From: Collinsella aerofaciens
GTDB taxonomy: Bacteria; Actinomycetota; Coriobacteriia; Coriobacteriales; Coriobacteriaceae
Direction of reading: 5' to 3'
NCBI RefSeq assembly: GCF_028209885.1
Contig: NZ_JAQLEM010000002.1
Span: 47,469-111,468, forward strand
DNA length: 64,000 nt
The stretch's first letter is position 1. Every line of letters starts with the position of its first letter. The notes below the pieces were generated by a model that did not search any database, was not told the origin of the DNA, and saw nothing but the letters and a program-made list of their open reading frames with translations. Positions 1-9,413 of the stretch are shown in pieces. Made by a program: the position numbers and the translations under genes.

Positions 1-60
1 CGATGACGTGTTTGGTTGATGCCCGTTGGCTGCTTGGGTGTTGGGAAGGGTCTGCTCCGT

Positions 61-66
61 TATAAT
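61..66 (+). promoter_or_regulatory. candidate -10 box for the DUF1846 gene
   Basis: A perfect TATAAT lies 40 bases before the chosen ATG. No good -35 hexamer lies at 16-18 bases; TTGGGA at 41 is too close. The call rests on the -10 box and its position only. Confidence 0.4.
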
Positions 67-105
67 CGCCTAGAACATTAAATGGAAACGGGACGGGAGC
101 CATAC

Positions 106-1587
106 ATGCGCCAGGGTTTCGACAACGCGAAGTATATCGAGCTGCAGGCCGCTCATATTAAGGAGCGCATCTCGCAGTTTGGCGGCAAACTCTATTTGGA
201 GTTTGGCGGCAAGCTGTTTGACGACTATCACGCGAGCCGCGTGCTGCCGGGTTTTGAGCCGGACAGCAAGTTTCGCATGCTCAAGAGCATAGCCGACGAC
301 GTTGAGGTCATCATCGCCATTAACGCGAACCACATCGAGAAGAACAAGGCTCGCGGTGACCTGGGCATTACCTATGACGAGGACGTTTTGCGCCTGGTCG
401 ACCTGTTCCGCGGCAACGGTTTTGCTGTCGCGGCCGTGGTTATCACCCAGTACGCCGGCCAGCCCGCCGCCGATGTGTTCCGCAATCGCCTGAACGCGCT
501 CGGCATTCCCGCCAAGTTGCACTATCCCATCGAGGGCTATCCGCACGACGTCGACCTGATCGTGTCCGACGACGGCTATGGCAAGAACGAGTTTGTCGAG
601 ACCACCCGTCCGCTCGTCGTGGTCACCGCGCCGGGTCCTGGCTCGGGCAAGCTCGCCACCTGCCTGTCTCAGCTCTATCACGAGCACAAGCACGGCACCG
701 CCGCCGGCTATGCCAAGTTCGAGACCTTCCCGGTCTGGAACCTTCCCCTCACGCATCCGGTCAACATCGCCTACGAGGCGGCCACGGCAGATCTCGACGA
801 CGCCAATATCATCGACTCCTTCCACTTGGAGGCCTACAACAAGACCACGGTCAACTACAACCGTGACGTCGAGGCTTTCCCGGTGGTCCGTGCTCTGATG
901 GAAAAGATCCTGGGCAAGAGCCCCTACCAGAGCCCCACGGACATGGGCGTCAACATGGTCGGCTTTGCCATCACCGATGACGATGCCTGCCGCGACGCTT
1001 CCAAGATGGAGATCGTCCGCCGCTACTTTACCGCGGTCGAAAATGTGCGCCGTACCGGCGTGGGCGATGAGCAAGTCGACCGTCTCAAGATTATTATGAA
1101 GAAGGCCGGTATCGACAAGAACTACTCGCCGGCGCGCTCGGCCGCCCTTACCAGGGAGCAGCTGACGGGTGGCCCCGTAGGCGCCATGGTCATGCCCGAC
1201 GGCTCCGTGGTGACCGGCAAGACTTCCACGCGCCTGGGCGCCGCGAGCTCGCTCATCATGAACGCACTTAAGAATGTCTCGGGCGTTGACCTTGAGCTCG
1301 AGGTCATCAGCGATGAGGCGATTGAGCCTATCAGCAAGCTCAAGACGCATTTCCTGGGTAGCAAGAACCCGCGCCTGCACACCGACGAGACGCTTATGGC
1401 GCTCTCGATCACCTCGGCAACGAGCGAGACGGCGGCCCGCGTCCTTTCGGGTCTGGAGCAGCTGCGCGGCTGCGATGCCTTCTTTAGCGTGATCATCTCG
1501 CCGACGGACGAGACGGTGTTGCGCAAGCTGGGCATCAACGTGTGCTGCGAGCCCAAGTTCGAGCGCCGTGGTTTCTTCCACCGCTAA
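106..1587 (+). CDS. DUF1846 domain-containing protein
   Basis: A full-length (493 aa) member of the DUF1846 family, recognised from the N-terminus (MRQGFDNAKYIELQAAHI) and the following FGGKLYLEFGGKLFDDYHASR block. Such proteins are common in Firmicutes and Coriobacteria; their biochemical role is not established. A glycine-rich P-loop-like stretch (APGPGSGKLAT, around residue 170) may bind a nucleotide; that is inference. An ATG at 82 is in frame, but the one at 106 fits better because GGGAGC lies just upstream and the family begins with this MRQGFD motif. The gene is monocistronic, with a TATAAT box before it and a strong terminator after it. Confidence 0.85.
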   Translation: MRQGFDNAKYIELQAAHIKERISQFGGKLYLEFGGKLFDDYHASRVLPGFEPDSKFRMLKSIADDVEVIIAINANHIEKNKARGDLGITYDEDVLRLVDLFRGNGFAVAAVVITQYAGQPAADVFRNRLNALGIPAKLHYPIEGYPHDVDLIVSDDGYGKNEFVETTRPLVVVTAPGPGSGKLATCLSQLYHEHKHGTAAGYAKFETFPVWNLPLTHPVNIAYEAATADLDDANIIDSFHLEAYNKTTVNYNRDVEAFPVVRALMEKILGKSPYQSPTDMGVNMVGFAITDDDACRDASKMEIVRRYFTAVENVRRTGVGDEQVDRLKIIMKKAGIDKNYSPARSAALTREQLTGGPVGAMVMPDGSVVTGKTSTRLGAASSLIMNALKNVSGVDLELEVISDEAIEPISKLKTHFLGSKNPRLHTDETLMALSITSATSETAARVLSGLEQLRGCDAFFSVIISPTDETVLRKLGINVCCEPKFERRGFFHR

Positions 1588-1606
1588 GCCTGGATTAATT
1601 GGTCTG

Positions 1607-1645
1607 AAAGGGGCGCATCGGGTATGCATTCGGTGTGCCCCTTTT
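1607..1645 (+). terminator. Rho-independent terminator of the DUF1846 gene
   Basis: An 11-bp stem (AAAGGGGCGCA with TGTGCCCCTTT, one G-U pair) closes a loop of about 16 bases and runs into TTTT. It begins 20 bases after the stop codon. Confidence 0.8.
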
Positions 1646-1836
1646 ATCAACAAAGCTACCGTTTAACCTAAAAATAGCCCGTTTACCTGCCTATAAGCGA
1701 TTTGGGCGGTATACAATAACCCTAACTGTTTCATCCTTTTGCGGGGATGCCGCATGATGGATGTTGCCGGCCATCATGGGGTGTGCCGGTCGCGCACGGT
1801 GCAGGTGATGCCCGTGCTCGGTTTGAGGAGGCTGCC

Positions 1837-2175
1837 ATGGCTGGCAAGGGTCGTGCGAGTGTCAACGATATGAAGCGTGTCGAGGTGCAGGTGCTGATGG
1901 AGATCGCACAGCTGTCCGAAGACAACGGCGGATTTTATGGCTTTTCGCGCAAGACGCTTGCCGAGCGTGTGGGGGTGTCTCCGTATCGCGCCCGCGCGGC
2001 AATTGAGCGCTTGGAATCCGAAGACATCATCGAGGTCGTCTCGCGCTACAGCGACGACGGCGGCCAGCTCGCAAATGGTATTTGTCTCACGGAGCGTGGC
2101 GAATGGTATCTAGAGGGCATCCGTGCCGGTATGCTCGTGAAGGACTTGATCGAGGATGAAGCCGCCGATCGATAA
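1837..2175 (+). CDS. small winged-helix DNA-binding protein
   Basis: A 112-aa protein with a helix-turn-helix segment (SRKTLAERVGVSPYRARAAI, near residues 36-55) followed by a wing-like stretch (ESEDIIEVVSRYSDDGG) and the ending LTERGEWYLEGIRAGM. This is the layout of a MarR/PadR-sized winged helix, so it is probably a local transcription regulator; no target is evident. An upstream in-frame ATG at 1747 exists, but ATG 1837 has GAGGAG seven bases before it and gives the compact domain. It sits alone between two terminators. Confidence 0.65.
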   Translation: MAGKGRASVNDMKRVEVQVLMEIAQLSEDNGGFYGFSRKTLAERVGVSPYRARAAIERLESEDIIEVVSRYSDDGGQLANGICLTERGEWYLEGIRAGMLVKDLIEDEAADR

Positions 2176-2198
2176 CAGCGTGCATTCATAGTGGAAAC

Positions 2199-2230
2199 GA
2201 CGCCGCCTGGGCAACCGGACGGCGTTTTGT
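2199..2230 (+). terminator. Rho-independent terminator after the winged-helix gene
   Basis: ACGCCG pairs with CGGCGT around a 14-base loop and is followed by TTTGTTT. It separates the regulator from pyrG. Confidence 0.65.
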
Positions 2231-2347
2231 TTCGAGATGGAGAAATGCGATTGCGCGTAAGAAAAAATGCGTGCGGCGCGCGTCGCGAGTATTACAATGA
2301 AGACCCGTAAGATGTGTATGGACAACTTCTACGGGAAGCGCAGGTAA

Positions 2348-4015
<1,668 letters not shown>

Positions 4016-4017
4016 GG

Positions 4018-4959
4018 GTGCCGGAGAATAAGGAACATACTGAAGCTACTCCCTCGTCGCTCGCTGTGGTGGCGGGGGAGTATCTCGATTACCTCGCGGT
4101 CGAGCGGGGTTTGGCGCGCAACACGATTGCGGCCTACCGTCGTGACCTGACGACGTACTGCGCCTATCTGGAGCGGGCGGGTATTGTGTCTTTTGAAGAG
4201 GTGACTCGTCAGGTCGTGGAGGGCTTTGTCGCCGACCGTCGCGACGGAGGCTATTCCGACGCCTCGGTGGAGCGCGCGCTTGCTGCCGTGAAGGGCCTGC
4301 ATGCCTTTTTGGTGCGCGATGGGGCCGTGGCCCAAAACCCGACGGCGGCGTTGCGCCTGCCCAAAAAGGCAGATCGCCTGCCGGAATACCTTTCGGTGGA
4401 GGACGTCTCGGCACTGCTGGATCAAGACTTTCCCGAGGGCGAGATGGGCTTGCGCGACCATGCCATCTTGGAAGTGCTTTACGGTTGCGGCTTGCGCGTG
4501 AGTGAACTGGTTGGGCTCGATGTGGGCGATATCCATATCGACGATGGCTTTGTGCTCGTTCGCGGTAAGGGCTCAAAGGAACGCCTGTCCCCGCTGGTGG
4601 GAAGCGCGGCGCGAGCTCTGGCGCTCTATGTAACTGAGGGGCGTTCTCGCTTGGCGGCCCATGCCCGCGGAACAGAGACCTCGGCGGTCTTTTTAAATAA
4701 GAACGGACGTCGCCTGTCGCGTCAGGCCGTGCATGCGATATGCGAGCGGTATGGGCGCCAGGTGGGGCTGGTGGGGCTCCATCCCCATACCTTGCGCCAC
4801 TCCTTTGCCACCCACATGCTCGCGGGCGGTGCCGACCTGCGTGTGCTGCAGGAGATTTTGGGCCATGCCGATATTTCGACCACGCAGGTCTATACGCATG
4901 TCGATCGTACGCAACTGACCGAGGTCTATCTGGCGGCGCACCCGCTGGCACATCGTTAA
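4018..4959 (+). CDS. xerD: site-specific tyrosine recombinase XerD
   Basis: A 313-aa tyrosine recombinase that resolves chromosome dimers at dif together with XerC. The N-terminal SAM-like core-binding domain (residues ~15-100) precedes the catalytic domain. The full catalytic set is visible: Arg in CGLRVSELVGL, Lys in RGKGSKER, His-x-x-Arg in PHTLRHSFATH, His in LGHADIS, and Tyr in TTQVYTHVD. The open frame extends far upstream inside pyrG, but GTG 4018 directly after the pyrG stop gives the family's normal length; translation is probably coupled to pyrG. XerD is preferred over XerC because it is not next to topA/dprA and has the ILGHADISTTQVYTH pattern. The XerC/XerD split is inference. Confidence 0.88.
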   Translation: MPENKEHTEATPSSLAVVAGEYLDYLAVERGLARNTIAAYRRDLTTYCAYLERAGIVSFEEVTRQVVEGFVADRRDGGYSDASVERALAAVKGLHAFLVRDGAVAQNPTAALRLPKKADRLPEYLSVEDVSALLDQDFPEGEMGLRDHAILEVLYGCGLRVSELVGLDVGDIHIDDGFVLVRGKGSKERLSPLVGSAARALALYVTEGRSRLAAHARGTETSAVFLNKNGRRLSRQAVHAICERYGRQVGLVGLHPHTLRHSFATHMLAGGADLRVLQEILGHADISTTQVYTHVDRTQLTEVYLAAHPLAHR

Positions 4960-4990
4960 CACATCGCTGACCTGCATATTTATAGGTATT

Positions 4991-5062
4991 TGGGGACGGG
5001 CCCCAGATTGCCGCGGCGTGCTTTTGCGCGCGCATGGGCAATCTGGAGCCCCGTCCTATTTT
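4991..5062 (+). repeat. long imperfect inverted repeat downstream of xerD (REP-like, may terminate)
   Basis: Two arms of about 21 bases, both built from GGGGACGGG..CCAGATTGCC in opposite orientation, flank a GC-rich 29-base centre. ATTTTT follows the right arm, so the element can act as the terminator of pyrG-xerD. The GGGGACGG start and the size recall REP palindromes spread by RAYT transposases; this is inference. Confidence 0.6.
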
Positions 5063-5184
5063 TCGCCACTTGGCGTCGCGGTGGTGGGCCGCACGTGCCT
5101 TGGGTGGGGGAGTTTGGGGGCGATGTGAACGGCATGTAAAGGGACGCAAAAATCGCCTCAAGGTCAACTTGAAGGTTGAGGTTG

Positions 5185-5218
5185 AACGGCGGGGTGCCAC
5201 AGGTGGCATCCCGCCGTT
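5185..5218. repeat. strong hairpin upstream of mraZ
   Basis: AACGGCGGGGTGCCA is followed after CAGG by its complement, with a single G-U position: a 15-bp stem with a 4-base loop. No T tract follows, so it is not a typical terminator. The remaining ~460 bases between xerD and mraZ hold this hairpin, the repeat at 4991, the G-rich boxes and the promoter below; no gene was seen. Confidence 0.55.
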
Positions 5219-5283
5219 GATGTAAACACAACATATTGTGTTTTCGAACATATGCTTGGAGGTGTTTTGCAATATATGGTGGG

Positions 5284-5318
5284 TGGAGTGGTGAGGCGGA
5301 GTGGGGGAAGGGGTGGGG
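5284..5318 (+). promoter_or_regulatory. candidate MraZ-binding repeats
   Basis: TGG-starting G-rich units begin at 5284, 5289, 5302 and 5314; the last spacings are 13 and 12 bases, about one helical turn. MraZ is known to bind direct TGGGN-type repeats just upstream of its own promoter. These units end eight bases before the -35 box, where such a site is expected. Confidence 0.5.
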
Positions 5319-5325
5319 AAAGGTG

Positions 5326-5354
5326 TTGAAAAATGGGGCGGTTCCCCATATTAT
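5326..5354 (+). promoter_or_regulatory. mraZ (dcw operon) sigma-70-type promoter
   Basis: TTGAAA (5326-5331) and TATTAT (5349-5354) are separated by exactly 17 bases, each one or two bases off consensus. A start near 5361 would give a leader of about 60 bases before the mraZ ATG. It is the best promoter seen for the cluster. Confidence 0.7.
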
Positions 5355-5422
5355 TAATGACGTCGACAGGCGGGGTGGTTCCCCGCGTACGTGCCATCTG
5401 AGTAACCGAGGGGAGGGCGCAC

Positions 5423-5857
5423 ATGGGAATGACTGGTGCATACGAGCGCAATCTCGATGCAAAAGGTCGTCTGTCCCTGCCTGCACCCCTTCGCGAGGAG
5501 CTTGGAGAGCACGTTCGCGTGTTCAAAGCCCTGGATGTCGATGCTCTGTACGTGTTCTCTGCCGAGGCCTTCGATAAGTGGGTCGAAGGACTCTTCGCGG
5601 GTCGTGAGGGCCACGAGGGTTTTAACCCGCGTGACATTAACGACCAGAAGCTCATGAGGGCGATCAACAAGCGCACCACGTCGATGGACGTGGACAGCGC
5701 CGGTCGTATCGGTCTTTCCGAGTCTCTCCGCAAGCAGGCGAACCTCGACCGCGAGGTCACGGTTGTGGGCAACTACGACCACCTTGAGGTTTGGGATCGC
5801 GCCGCGGCCGATGAGGACGATGACGATGAGGCCTTGCTGGACCTCTTCTTCTCGTAA
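5423..5857 (+). CDS. mraZ: transcriptional regulator MraZ
   Basis: First gene of the dcw cluster. MraZ is a ring-forming DNA-binding protein of the SpoVT/AbrB fold that binds repeats before its own operon. Both half-domains are present: GAYERNLDAKGRLSLPAPLR near the start and TTSMDVDSAGRIGLSESLR near residues 82-100, each with the D-x-K/A-G-R-(I/L) signature. At 144 aa it is of normal length. GAGGGGAGGG precedes the ATG, and a second in-frame ATG lies two codons later. The C-terminal tail is strongly acidic (DEDDDDEALLDLFFS). Confidence 0.95.
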   Translation: MGMTGAYERNLDAKGRLSLPAPLREELGEHVRVFKALDVDALYVFSAEAFDKWVEGLFAGREGHEGFNPRDINDQKLMRAINKRTTSMDVDSAGRIGLSESLRKQANLDREVTVVGNYDHLEVWDRAAADEDDDDEALLDLFFS

Positions 5858-5877
5858 GGGCAAGGCACGGGTAACGG

Positions 5878-6843
5878 ATGGAGCGTGGGATCTTGACACA
5901 AGAATATCGGCATGAACCTGTCATGCTCGGCGAAGTGCTTGAGTCGCTGCGGCTAAAGAGCGGCTCCGTTGTCTGCGATTGCACCCTTGGCGGTGCCGGC
6001 CATTCGGTAAAGATGGCCGCGCAGGTGGGGGAGACGGGCCTTCTGCTCGGCGTCGATCAGGACGACATGGCCCTCGAGGCCGCTGGCGCCCGTCTGGACC
6101 GCGAGGTTCCCGGCGTTCCGCACCAGCTGCTGAAGGGCAACTTCGGCGACTTGGACGAGCTGCTTTGCTCGGCCGAGGTGCCCGGGGTCGATGGCTTCCT
6201 GTTCGATTTGGGCGTTTCGTCACCGCAACTCGATATCCCTGGCAGGGGCTTTTCGTATAACGAGGACGCCCCATTGGACATGCGGATGGATCCGGGCAAT
6301 AACACCTTAAACGCAGCTGAGGTCATCAACACCTATAACGAACACGACCTCGCCCGGATTCTACGCGTCTACGGCGAAGAGAAGTTCGCCTCGCAGATCG
6401 CGCGCGAGATCGTGCGCCGCCGCGAGCAAGAACCGATCGAAACCACCGGCCAATTTGTCGAGATCATCAAGGCGGGTATCCCGGCTGCCGCTCGTCGGCA
6501 TGGCGGACACCCGGCCAAGAAAAGTTTCCAGGCCATTCGCATCGAGGTCAATCACGAGCTCGATGTGCTCGAACGAGGGCTTGATGCCGCCACCAGGTGG
6601 CTCAACCCGGGCGGACGTATCTGCGTCATCTCGTATCACTCGCTCGAGGACCGTATCGTAAAGAACCACTTTAAGGAGATGAGCCAGGGGTGCACGTGTC
6701 CGCCGGAGATTCCGGTGTGCGTGTGCGGCAACGTGCCGATACTCAAGGTCATCACCCGCAAACCCTTGGTTGCCCAGCCTGATGAGGTTGAGCGCAACCC
6801 TCGGGCGAGATCAGCCAAAATCCGCGTGGCGCAGCGTCTGTAG
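5878..6843 (+). CDS. rsmH: 16S rRNA (cytosine(1402)-N(4))-methyltransferase RsmH
   Basis: Methylates N4 of C1402 in 16S rRNA using SAM, tuning the ribosomal P site. Family blocks seen: EYRHEPVMLGEVLESL, the SAM-binding DCTLGGAGHS, DGFLFDLGVSSPQLD, RGFSYNEDAPLDMRMD, and the ending PRARSAKIRVAQR. At 321 aa it is of normal length. ATG 5878 was taken; TTG at 5893 is an alternative with GGAGCGTGGG in front. It follows mraZ by 20 bases in the same operon. Confidence 0.96.
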   Translation: MERGILTQEYRHEPVMLGEVLESLRLKSGSVVCDCTLGGAGHSVKMAAQVGETGLLLGVDQDDMALEAAGARLDREVPGVPHQLLKGNFGDLDELLCSAEVPGVDGFLFDLGVSSPQLDIPGRGFSYNEDAPLDMRMDPGNNTLNAAEVINTYNEHDLARILRVYGEEKFASQIAREIVRRREQEPIETTGQFVEIIKAGIPAAARRHGGHPAKKSFQAIRIEVNHELDVLERGLDAATRWLNPGGRICVISYHSLEDRIVKNHFKEMSQGCTCPPEIPVCVCGNVPILKVITRKPLVAQPDEVERNPRARSAKIRVAQRL

Positions 6844-6933
6844 GCGCGACCGCGCGATATTGGACCTCCCGCTCGCACCATAAACGAAGCTTAAACACAC
6901 TACCAACGTACTCGGGATGGGAGGCGGCATATC

Positions 6934-7404
6934 ATGGGCTACAACACTTCAAGCGCAGCACTCGCCTATGATATGAACGCCATGCCCGCCTATCGTGAGA
7001 CGCCGCAGGCCCCCGTTGCTCCCCGTGAGCAGCGCGCGCCGCGCTTTGATGTCTACACGGGCGCGGGCCGTCAGGCAAACCAGGCGGTAAGCCCGGTTTT
7101 CATGAGCGTTCTTAAAACGTTTTGCATCATTGCGGCTATCTTCATGACGATCGGCGTCGCCCGCGTGGCGCTCGCCGGCGTTACGGCCCAGGTGCTCAAC
7201 AGCAACGCCGAGCTTACCAGCACGCTCGAAAAGGCGACCGATGAGAGCTCCGACCTGGAGGTCATGCATTCGGTCTATGGCGCCGACACGCGCATTCGCG
7301 ACCTTGCGGGCGCTTATGGCATGGTGGAGCCCAGCGAGAGCGTTACACTTGACTTTTCGCAGGATGCAGCCGCGGGCGCCAACGCGACCGCGACCGCTCA
7401 GTAG
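6934..7404 (+). CDS. ftsL: FtsL-like cell division protein (single-pass membrane protein)
   Basis: A 156-aa bitopic protein: a Pro/Arg-rich cytoplasmic part (residues 1-50), one membrane helix (VLKTFCIIAAIFMTIGVARV, about 58-77), then a short coiled-coil-like periplasmic part rich in Leu, Glu and Ser. Size, topology and position between rsmH and the class B PBP are those of FtsL, which forms the FtsQLB complex that activates FtsWI. FtsL sequences diverge widely, so the name rests mainly on context and topology. GGGAGG precedes the ATG. Confidence 0.7.
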   Translation: MGYNTSSAALAYDMNAMPAYRETPQAPVAPREQRAPRFDVYTGAGRQANQAVSPVFMSVLKTFCIIAAIFMTIGVARVALAGVTAQVLNSNAELTSTLEKATDESSDLEVMHSVYGADTRIRDLAGAYGMVEPSESVTLDFSQDAAAGANATATAQ

Positions 7405-7421
7405 CAAGACGGTAGCTGAGT

Positions 7422-9287
7422 ATGACAAATGACTATCGCCGCGGTTCCGATGGGGGCCGCGGTTCTGGACGTCCCTCGTCGCGGGGACGTTCTGGTTATC
7501 AAGGAACGGGTCGGCAATCTTACAACGCCGGGCAGTCCCGTGGCAACGACCCGGCGTCGCGACTTCGCGGCTCGGGCGGCCCTCAAGTGCATAACACCAG
7601 GTCGCGCAAGAGTTCGTCGACCGAATGGCTCACAGGCGCACCTCTGTCTCGCCGCAAAGCCGTTATGGGCTTCATCGGGCTTGGCTTGGGCTTGGGCGTC
7701 TTTCGCCTTGCCGACTATCAAATTGTCGAAGCCGATAAACTGCGCGAGCGTGCCGATGCGCGCCGCCTGCTTGCGCAGACCCTCTATGCCAAACGCGGCA
7801 CCATCTACGACCGCAACGGCAACGTGTTGGCGTCGTCGGTCGAATGTCGCAACATCGCCGTGAACCCGCAGCTTGTCGAGGATGTTGACAAGACGGTGTC
7901 GGCGCTGGTCAAGGCAACTGGAATCGATAAAAAGACCTGCCGCAAGCTCGTTGAGTCCGATGGAACCTGGGTGTATATCAAGCGCCAGGTGGACGAAGAC
8001 GATGTTGCGGCGCTGGAGAAGAAGAACCTGCCCGGCGTGCTTTTTGAGCAGGCCATGAAGCGCGTATATCCATACGGCAATCTGGCATCGCAGGTGCTGG
8101 GTGTAGTGAATGTAGACAACGACGGCTTGACGGGTCTCGAAAAGCAATACAACAAGCTTCTGACAGGCACGAACGGTTCTCTCGTACGCGAGCGCGCGAG
8201 GGACGGCAGCTATATCGCGGGCGGCGCCTATAAAAAGGTGGCTGCGGTCGACGGCGTTGATATCGTGACGACGCTCGACGTCAATATCCAGCGTGCGGCC
8301 GAGGATGCCCTGGCAGAGGCAGTTGAGAAGACTAAGGCCAAGAACGGCTCGGCGCTGGTCACCGATCCTACGACAGGCGAGATCTTGGCAGCCTGCTCGT
8401 ATCCGACTTACGACCAGACCAATCTGGAAAACGCCAAGACCGAGGATATGAACTTGCGCCTGGTCACCGACGCCTACGAGCCCGGCTCGGTCTTTAAGAC
8501 GCTCGTGGCAGGCGCCGGCTTCGACTTGGGCGTCGTGCGATCGAGTACGTCGTTTGAGGTGCCGGCGAGCATCAAGGTGGGCGACGATACCGTCACCGAT
8601 GCTGACAAGCGCGACTACGCCATGACCATGGATGTGCGCGAGATGATGCGCCGTTCGTCCAACGTGGGCTTTGTCCTGGTGGGGCGCAAGATCGGTGCCG
8701 ACGACTTTGCCGCCTATGTGGACAAGTGGGGCATCGGTCATAGCTCCGGTGTAGATTTTCCGGGCGAGAGCCTGGGTATCGTCAAGGAGCGTGACCAGTA
8801 TGACGGCGCCACGCTGGGCTCGATGAGCTTTGGACAGGCACTGTCCGTCTCGCCGATTGAGATCGCACGTGCCGTGGGCGGCATCGCCAACGGCGGTGTG
8901 ATGATGACACCGCACTTCTATAAGTCCAGCAAAGGCGACGAGAAGGACTGGGGCGAAGGCGAGCGCGCGATTTCGGAGGACGCCGCATCCCAGGTGACAT
9001 CGTGCATGCAGACGGTCGTGTCCGAGGGAACGGGCGTTGGCGGCGCGGTTGACGGCTATGACGTAGCGGGTAAGACCGGTACGGCCGAACGTGCCGACGA
9101 GAACGGCGGCTACCTCAAGGAGAACTACATGTCGTCCTTTATGGGCTTTGCACCGGCACAATCGCCCAAGGTGCTGTGCTATATCACGCTCGACGGAACG
9201 CCGAGCGGCTCAGATGCCGCTGCGGTGCCGTTCCAGTCCATTATGGCCAACGCGCTCGACGTGCTGGGTATCCCGCACACGAAGTAG
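7422..9287 (+). CDS. ftsI: division-specific class B penicillin-binding protein (FtsI/PBP2)
   Basis: Transpeptidase that crosslinks septal peptidoglycan and works with FtsW. A disordered Ser/Gly/Arg-rich cytoplasmic tail of about 80 residues precedes one membrane anchor (AVMGFIGLGLGLGVFRLADY). The pedestal domain begins at KRGTIYDRNGNVLASS. Active-site motifs are present: SxxK in GSVFKTLVAG, SxN in RRSSNVGF, and KTG in AGKTGTAERA. No PASTA domain is seen. At 621 aa it is typical. It lies 17 bases after the ftsL-like gene. Confidence 0.94.
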   Translation: MTNDYRRGSDGGRGSGRPSSRGRSGYQGTGRQSYNAGQSRGNDPASRLRGSGGPQVHNTRSRKSSSTEWLTGAPLSRRKAVMGFIGLGLGLGVFRLADYQIVEADKLRERADARRLLAQTLYAKRGTIYDRNGNVLASSVECRNIAVNPQLVEDVDKTVSALVKATGIDKKTCRKLVESDGTWVYIKRQVDEDDVAALEKKNLPGVLFEQAMKRVYPYGNLASQVLGVVNVDNDGLTGLEKQYNKLLTGTNGSLVRERARDGSYIAGGAYKKVAAVDGVDIVTTLDVNIQRAAEDALAEAVEKTKAKNGSALVTDPTTGEILAACSYPTYDQTNLENAKTEDMNLRLVTDAYEPGSVFKTLVAGAGFDLGVVRSSTSFEVPASIKVGDDTVTDADKRDYAMTMDVREMMRRSSNVGFVLVGRKIGADDFAAYVDKWGIGHSSGVDFPGESLGIVKERDQYDGATLGSMSFGQALSVSPIEIARAVGGIANGGVMMTPHFYKSSKGDEKDWGEGERAISEDAASQVTSCMQTVVSEGTGVGGAVDGYDVAGKTGTAERADENGGYLKENYMSSFMGFAPAQSPKVLCYITLDGTPSGSDAAAVPFQSIMANALDVLGIPHTK

Positions 9288-9413
9288 GGGGTTACAATCT
9301 TTGGGGCGTGGTTTGTTGTCCCATATGAGGGTGTTCACATGCCCTGCACCACGCATGTGCGGCGCTGGGATACAATACGCCGATAGCATTATTAGGTTTA
9401 CAGGGGAGCTGCA

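Noticed and set aside
70..1653. 527-aa minus-strand frame opposite the DUF1846 gene
   Set aside because: Shadow frame caused by high-GC codon bias; no ribosome site and no recognisable domain, and the plus frame is a known family.
7398..9161. 587-aa minus-strand frame opposite ftsI
   Set aside because: Antisense shadow; the plus strand holds all PBP active-site motifs.
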